Part shown: positions 48,306 to 51,782 of the stretch, in pieces | Numbering within the stretch: position 1 is the first letter of the stretch | How the letters are laid out: each line of letters opens with the position of its first letter | Origin: Candidatus Parvarchaeota archaeon | Lineage (GTDB): Archaea > Nanobdellota > Nanobdellia > WJKC01 | Length of the DNA stretch: 51,782 bases | NCBI GenBank assembly: GCA_017608505.1 | Contig: JAFCFT010000007.1 | Span: 1 to 51,782, forward strand | Direction of reading: 5' to 3' | Program-made: the position numbers and the translations under genes | The notes under the pieces: model-generated | Told to the model about the DNA's origin: nothing | The model's database searches: none | The model's input: only the letters and a program-made list of their open reading frames with translations

Positions 48306-48996
48306 CCCTCCATTTGCTTATTAATTCTTTAATTTTGTCTGTTAATCCCTTTTCATGGGCATGTTCTTCAATGTATTTTATTGCTTTTTTTGCAAGCAAT
48401 TCGTCCACTCTGTTTTTTCCTCTGATCCAGACAACTCCGTTTTGCCCAATTATTAGCTCTGTGTTTGTCTCGCTTTTCAGCACATTTACCATGCTTCCTC
48501 TTTTTCCAATAACTCTTGGCACTTTTACTGGCTTGATTTTAAAAATCAATCCAGTGCTTAACTTTTTGTATTCTCTTTCTCTTGTGCTTAAAAGTATGTA
48601 CATGTACTTGCTTACTTTGACAACTCTTGCATAGATGTAATCTCCTACATCAAAGAATCTTCTTATGTCTACCAAATCTTTGTCTATGAATGCAGATGTC
48701 GCATCTTGCAACAATAAATTTGCAGTCACAGGAGCATTAATGTCAACCTCCCATGAACCGTATCCGACATCTTTTATTCTTCCTATGACATTGTCATCTT
48801 TTTTTGGTATGTACGCCCCTTTTAAGGGAATAATTCTTAGCACATTACCTTTAATATCTACAAGCCCTAAGAGCGAAGATATTATTTCTTCACCTTCTCG
48901 GTAAGTGCCTTTTCCAGGCAAGTAGTCCATTCCTCTTGCAAGCGTCTCGCCTGGTATAACAACGCTTCTAGGTTTTACAATTATGCCTTCATTCAT
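48280..48996 (-). CDS. rrp4: Exosome complex subunit Rrp4 (S1/KH cap)
   Basis: RNA-binding cap subunit. The 238 residues show VVIPGETLA near the start, an S1 domain (residues about 60-140: GRIKDVGYGSWEVDINAP, VDIRRFFDVGDYIYARVVKVS), and a KH-type region with IGKRGSMVNVLKSET and GQNGVVWIRGK. The ATG has an SD (GGAGG at 49010-49006, plus-strand coordinates) embedded in the last codons of SBDS, so the two genes are coupled. Confidence 0.95.
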   Translation of the reverse strand: MNEGIIVKPRSVVIPGETLARGMDYLPGKGTYREGEEIISSLLGLVDIKGNVLRIIPLKGAYIPKKDDNVIGRIKDVGYGSWEVDINAPVTANLLLQDATSAFIDKDLVDIRRFFDVGDYIYARVVKVSKYMYILLSTREREYKKLSTGLIFKIKPVKVPRVIGKRGSMVNVLKSETNTELIIGQNGVVWIRGKNRVDELLAKKAIKYIEEHAHEKGLTDKIKELISKWRDEDGWKKD

Positions 48997-49000
48997 TATA

Positions 49001-49681
49001 TCAATCCTCCTTTATTATAATATTTCCATGAGTAAGCGAATTCAGTTCGCTTATCAACTCGTTTTTTGCACCACCTAGCACTTTAACAGCAAATTCAGTG
49101 GAGCCGTCATTTAAATAATTTTGTCCTAACAATTCTCCATGTCTTTTTATTATCCCGTACGCTTTGCCAATGTATTGCGGTCTTACAATTATTCTTAACA
49201 CTAACTCTTGTATTGTTATTGGCATAATGCTTCTTAATCTTTCGATTATCTCTTTGGCTTGGTCTTTTACACTTTTTTGGTAATCAATTTTGATCCCTAA
49301 TTGTTCTATTCCTAGCTCAATTCTTTTTGGCGGTATTGGCATCTTTGTTTTTGGGTCTATTGCTCTTCTTGCAATCTCTGCAATCACTTGTTTTTTCTTT
49401 TGCTCTGTAAGTTCATTTCTATAAGATTGTGTTAGCAGTATCTCCCCTTCTTTTATTATCTTTTCAGCAATTTCGTAAACGTTTTCTGTTCCAAAGTACT
49501 TGCTTAGTTCGCCGTGCTTTTCTCCTTTCTTTGCGTCTTTGAATATCTCGTGCACAAGCAAGGCGTCTTCAATACTGCCTTTTCCTTCTTTTACTTTAAT
49601 TGCCTCTCTACAGTCAACCAGGATTTCAAAAGTTTCTCCATCCTTTCTTAATTTTGCTATTGTATTATCTTCTTCTGTCAT
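49001..49681 (-). CDS. sdo1: Ribosome maturation protein SBDS (SDO1)
   Basis: Archaeal SBDS, which helps 60S-type subunits mature by removing aIF6. The 226-residue protein has the three domains in order: N-terminal FYSH-like (LRKDGETFEILVDCREAIK, VHEIFKDAKKGEKHG), central helical (RRAIDPKTKMPIPPKRIE) and C-terminal ferredoxin-like (LRIIVRPQYIGKAYGIIKRHG, then NYLNDGSTEFAVKVLGG). It overlaps the psmA end by 4 bp (ATGA). Its last codons hold the rrp4 SD. Confidence 0.95.
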   Translation of the reverse strand: MTEEDNTIAKLRKDGETFEILVDCREAIKVKEGKGSIEDALLVHEIFKDAKKGEKHGELSKYFGTENVYEIAEKIIKEGEILLTQSYRNELTEQKKKQVIAEIARRAIDPKTKMPIPPKRIELGIEQLGIKIDYQKSVKDQAKEIIERLRSIMPITIQELVLRIIVRPQYIGKAYGIIKRHGELLGQNYLNDGSTEFAVKVLGGAKNELISELNSLTHGNIIIKED

Positions 49682-50400
49682 TTTTTGCTTTTGCCTTTGA
49701 GTACCGCCTTGACTTCGCCAGCGCTTAATTTCTTGAACTCTTTTTCTACAACCACAATTTCTATGTTCTTTTCGTCATACTTTGCTCCTAAGAACTTCTT
49801 TAATGCTTTAATGCCAAGAAGTATTAATTCATTCTTTGACAAACCTTCTTTGTAATGATTATCCAAGAATTTATTTACTACATTGCTACCTTCGCCTATT
49901 GCAATTGCTTTATATTCAAAGAATGTTCCTGCCGGTTCTGTAACAAACAGTCTTGGTCCAAAATCATCAACACCGCCTATTAAAAGCGATACTCCAAAAG
50001 GCCTTATACCTCCATATTGAGTGTAAAATTGTTTAAAATCGCACAATTCCCTTACAAGAGTCTGCACATCTATTGGCTCGTCATAAGTCACTTGATACTT
50101 CCTTGCTTCTTCTTGGGCTCTTTTTACAAGCACCCTTGCATCGCTGATTAATCCAGATGCAGCAGCACCTATGTGACTGTCAACTTGAAATATCTTTTCA
50201 ATGCTGTCTACAACTATCAAATTATCTGGTATTCTTTTTTGCGCTATGAATACTACTGCGTTTTTGCCAATTAGCCCTATGACTGTTGCGCCTTTATTAA
50301 CTGTTTTTCGAGCATATTCAACTTGCAGTAATCTCCCATCAGGGGAAAACACAGTTATTGCTCTGTCATATCCTAACATTGATGTTGGTAGTGCAGGCAT
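49678..50400 (-). CDS. psmA: Proteasome alpha subunit
   Basis: Outer-ring subunit of the 20S proteasome. The 240 residues show the alpha-subunit N-terminal helix YDRAITVFSPDGRLLQVEYARKTV, KGATVIGLIGKNAVVFIA, ASGLISDARVLVKRAQEEA and RPFGVSLLIGGVD, plus a Lys-rich tail. The N-terminal HbYX-binding pocket region is typical. SD GGAGG lies at the end of rnp2, which is followed immediately by the ATG. No beta subunit is in the window. Confidence 0.95.
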   Translation of the reverse strand: MPALPTSMLGYDRAITVFSPDGRLLQVEYARKTVNKGATVIGLIGKNAVVFIAQKRIPDNLIVVDSIEKIFQVDSHIGAAASGLISDARVLVKRAQEEARKYQVTYDEPIDVQTLVRELCDFKQFYTQYGGIRPFGVSLLIGGVDDFGPRLFVTEPAGTFFEYKAIAIGEGSNVVNKFLDNHYKEGLSKNELILLGIKALKKFLGAKYDEKNIEIVVVEKEFKKLSAGEVKAVLKGKSKK

Positions 50401-50712
50401 TTATATTTCCTCCATTATTTTTTTAGCTTTTTTTAAAGTTCCAGTTGTTTTTAAAGGCTTTATTTTACAGCCTTTTATTAGTCCTAATACGACTTTTAAT
50501 TCGTTGACCATGTTGTGTTTCACTCTTATTACCCCTCTTCTGCCATTCCATAATTCAGGCAGAAGTATTAACCCTGCTTCTCCTGTTCCCTTCTGTCCTA
50601 AGAAAGTAAGGGCCTCTTTAAAAATCTTTTCTTTTATTGTATCATAATCCATTTTCTTTTCTACTTCAAATATCACATATCTTTTTTTCTCTCGCAACAC
50701 AGGTTCTATCAT
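50401..50712 (-). CDS. rnp2: RNase P protein component 2 (Pop5/Rpp14)
   Basis: Protein subunit of archaeal RNase P, pairing with Rpp30. The 103-residue Pop5 fold shows LREKKRYVIFEVEK at the start, DTIKEKIFKEALTFLGQKGTGEAGL and RRGVIRVKHNMVNELKVVLGLIKG, ending KTTGTLKKAKKIM. Its final codons (MEEI) contain the SD for psmA. It is 5 bp after rnp3, as in the archaeal proteasome/exosome superoperon. Confidence 0.9.
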   Translation of the reverse strand: MIEPVLREKKRYVIFEVEKKMDYDTIKEKIFKEALTFLGQKGTGEAGLILLPELWNGRRGVIRVKHNMVNELKVVLGLIKGCKIKPLKTTGTLKKAKKIMEEI

Positions 50713-50717
50713 GACTT

Positions 50718-51356
50718 TTAAGACTCCTTTCTATTTATTATCTTTTCCTGCGCATATGTAAGCGCCTGCTTCGCCTGCCCCTTATTCATTTTCAGCAATT
50801 GGCCAAATGCAAGCAAGACTTCTGAGTGAATCATCTCATCTTCGTTTTGAGCACCGCTTGCTATGATAATGGGCACTTTTTTCTTTACGCATATCCAAGT
50901 GTTTTGAAGCATTCTTCCCCATATAACTGCACGCCATAAGCCCTTTGCTCTTCTTAAATTATTAAATTCAAGCACCATGCTTATTCTGTGCTTGCTCATC
51001 AGTTTTGCAGTGACTTGATTTAACAGCGTCTTTCTGTAGTGCAGTCTGTCAAACCCTTTTATCAGCTCAAGGCCTGAAACAGAGTCTACAAGACTTAAAT
51101 CAAGCGCCTTTCTAAAGACATCTCTTTTTGGATTGTCTATTGTCAAGTAATCAGCGTCTTTAAACTCCTTTGCGTACCTTAAAAGTTCTTTTACATCCTT
51201 TGCCTTTATTTTCACGCCAAGCAAAAATTCTTTTTGAAGCTTTGCTCTTTTGGCTTCATACTCCTTCATGCTTTTAAATTCTTTGACTATGCATGCGCCT
51301 TTAAATCCGTATTCTCTTAGTTTCCCTGTTTCAAAACCAATGCTGAAGTCATACAT
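50718..51356 (-). CDS. rnp3: RNase P protein component 3 (Rpp30)
   Basis: Archaeal Rpp30 with a TIM-barrel-like fold; binds Pop5 and the RNase P RNA. The 212-residue protein shows LLGVKIKAKDVKELLRYAKEFKDADYLTI, LVDSVSGLELIKGFDRLHYRKTLLN, ISMVLEFNNLRRAKG and VPIIIASGAQNEDEMIHSEVLLAFG, the last two very typical of the family. It is the first clearly recognisable gene of the long minus-strand superoperon; the small gene at 51379 lies 22 bp upstream. Confidence 0.92.
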   Translation of the reverse strand: MYDFSIGFETGKLREYGFKGACIVKEFKSMKEYEAKRAKLQKEFLLGVKIKAKDVKELLRYAKEFKDADYLTIDNPKRDVFRKALDLSLVDSVSGLELIKGFDRLHYRKTLLNQVTAKLMSKHRISMVLEFNNLRRAKGLWRAVIWGRMLQNTWICVKKKVPIIIASGAQNEDEMIHSEVLLAFGQLLKMNKGQAKQALTYAQEKIINRKES

Positions 51357-51378
51357 TATAATTTTTAGTATTGCTTTT

Positions 51379-51618
51379 TTACTTATAATAGTATTTTTCC
51401 CAAGTATTTTGCGCGACTCTTTTATAAACTGCCATCGCCATGCCTATTTCTCCTTGTTTCACTAATTTATCTCCACATTTCATCATTCCACGCTTGTATC
51501 CTATATATTCATAAATTGCCAATGCGTATGCTATAAGTCCTTTATTTAGCAACTTGTCTCCGTATTCTATTATTTCTTCTTCAGTTAATGGCTCTAATGC
51601 CTCTTCCAGCGATTTCAT
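51379..51618 (-). CDS. Small TPR-like hypothetical protein
   Basis: A 79-residue helical protein with two similar units: YGDKLLNKGLIAYALAIYEYIGYKRG and CGDKLVKQGEIGMAMAVYKRV. Both follow the TPR-like pattern GDKL---G----A---Y, so it may be a small two-repeat fold. ATG 51618 is preferred over the TTG at 51639. It lies 22 bp before rnp3 on the same strand. Function unknown. Confidence 0.55.
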   Translation of the reverse strand: MKSLEEALEPLTEEEIIEYGDKLLNKGLIAYALAIYEYIGYKRGMMKCGDKLVKQGEIGMAMAVYKRVAQNTWEKYYYK

Positions 51619-51639
51619 AATGTGTAAAATATTTCTCAA

Positions 51640-51761
51640 TTTATTTAAATTTATTTGTAAACATTTTAGGGTTAAGTGACATTAATTGTGTTTTTATTTT
51701 CCCAGTTTCTTATTTTTAGTTATGTAAAATTTAATAAGTAAAAGTCGGAGGTGATGTCCAA
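51640..51761. promoter_or_regulatory. Upstream region of right-edge gene, with strong SD
   Basis: No gene within it. A TATA-like TTTAATAA (near 51730-51738) is followed by a full SD, GGAGGTGA at 51747-51754, complementary to the archaeal 16S 3' end. Confidence 0.4.
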
Positions 51762-51782
51762 GTGGACATCCAATTGTTTTTA
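51762..51782 (+). CDS. Partial gene at right edge (start only)
   Basis: Seven codons (VDIQLFL, starting with GTG at 51762) run off the right edge. The GTG is 7 nt after the SD GGAGGTGA, an ideal spacing. The ATG at 51754 overlaps the SD and is less likely. The product cannot be identified. Confidence 0.4.

Noticed and set aside
51754..51782. Gene start at ATG 51754
   Set aside because: This ATG overlaps the SD itself; GTG 51762 has proper 7-nt spacing.
1..51782. CRISPR array or cas genes
   Set aside because: No regularly spaced repeats were seen, and no Cas motifs in any ORF.

Overview
The window is a compact, AT-rich archaeal chromosome segment. The evidence is an archaeal information-processing set: TFS, PCNA, Rpo6, uS2, the Rrp4/Rrp41/Rrp42 exosome, SBDS, a proteasome alpha subunit, RNase P proteins Pop5 and Rpp30, archaeal GluRS, aRNase J, archaeal TGT, deoxyhypusine synthase and isopentenyl phosphate kinase. 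Many proteins are small, membrane-bound and unrecognised, ORFs overlap tightly, and lead genes often have a TATA-like box about 26 nt before an almost leaderless start. This suggests a DPANN archaeon, perhaps of the Woesearchaeota/Pacearchaeota type. That placement is inferred from gene content only.

Layout: 1-160 is a divergent regulatory region with a riboswitch-like leader for a gene lying off the left edge. 161-2676 holds TFS, an OB-fold protein, PCNA and a Cys-rich lipoprotein. 2677-4739 holds a possible transposase scrap, two small membrane genes and phosphoglucose isomerase. 4818-6138 is a KaiC-like ATPase followed by two small 3-TM proteins. 6124-7972 is thioredoxin reductase and a decayed MNT/HEPN pair. 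8069-11119 is class II ribonucleotide reductase coupled to a corrinoid adenosyltransferase, then a rubredoxin-like protein and a ferredoxin. 11152-14903 is DUF763, a membrane protein, a CWB2-type surface protein and an orphan. 14944-17470 is a GAPOR-like tungsten oxidoreductase coupled to a second copy of the 3-TM pair. 17655-19783 is a gene graveyard: a broken ATPase-like gene and an eroding type IV pilus locus. 19780-29374 is a DNA/RNA maintenance and tRNA-modification block, including a fused radical-SAM/ArcS-type archaeosine protein and TgtA. 29376-30301 is tRNA-Gly(UCC) with a bulge-helix-bulge intron and a broken LAGLIDADG endonuclease. 30441-33911 is PAC2, HAD, membrane proteins and deoxyhypusine synthase. 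34289-34957 is a solitary 5S rRNA next to a Ras-like GTPase. 35148-42330 is mostly hypothetical or membrane genes and two site-2 proteases around a DUF457 gene. 42404-51618 is a PfkB kinase, then the long minus-strand RNase P-proteasome-SBDS-exosome-Rpo6-uS2-LRR-Memo-IPK-DUF192 block.

How the genes fit together: phosphoglucose isomerase, the GAPOR-like enzyme and the ferredoxin suggest a ferredoxin-linked archaeal glycolysis. NrdJ needs adenosylcobalamin, which the overlapping adenosyltransferase could make from salvaged corrinoid. TgtA plus the fused radical-SAM/ArcS protein outlines archaeosine synthesis. The PAC2 protein may assist the proteasome whose alpha subunit lies at the right end.

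The most unusual observations are the SD-sequestering leader at 1-120, the twice-occurring pair of 3-TM proteins, the archaeosine fusion, the Ras-like GTPase together with a tandem longin-like protein, and the tRNA intron beside a homing-endonuclease relic. All identifications come from reading motifs; no database search was run.
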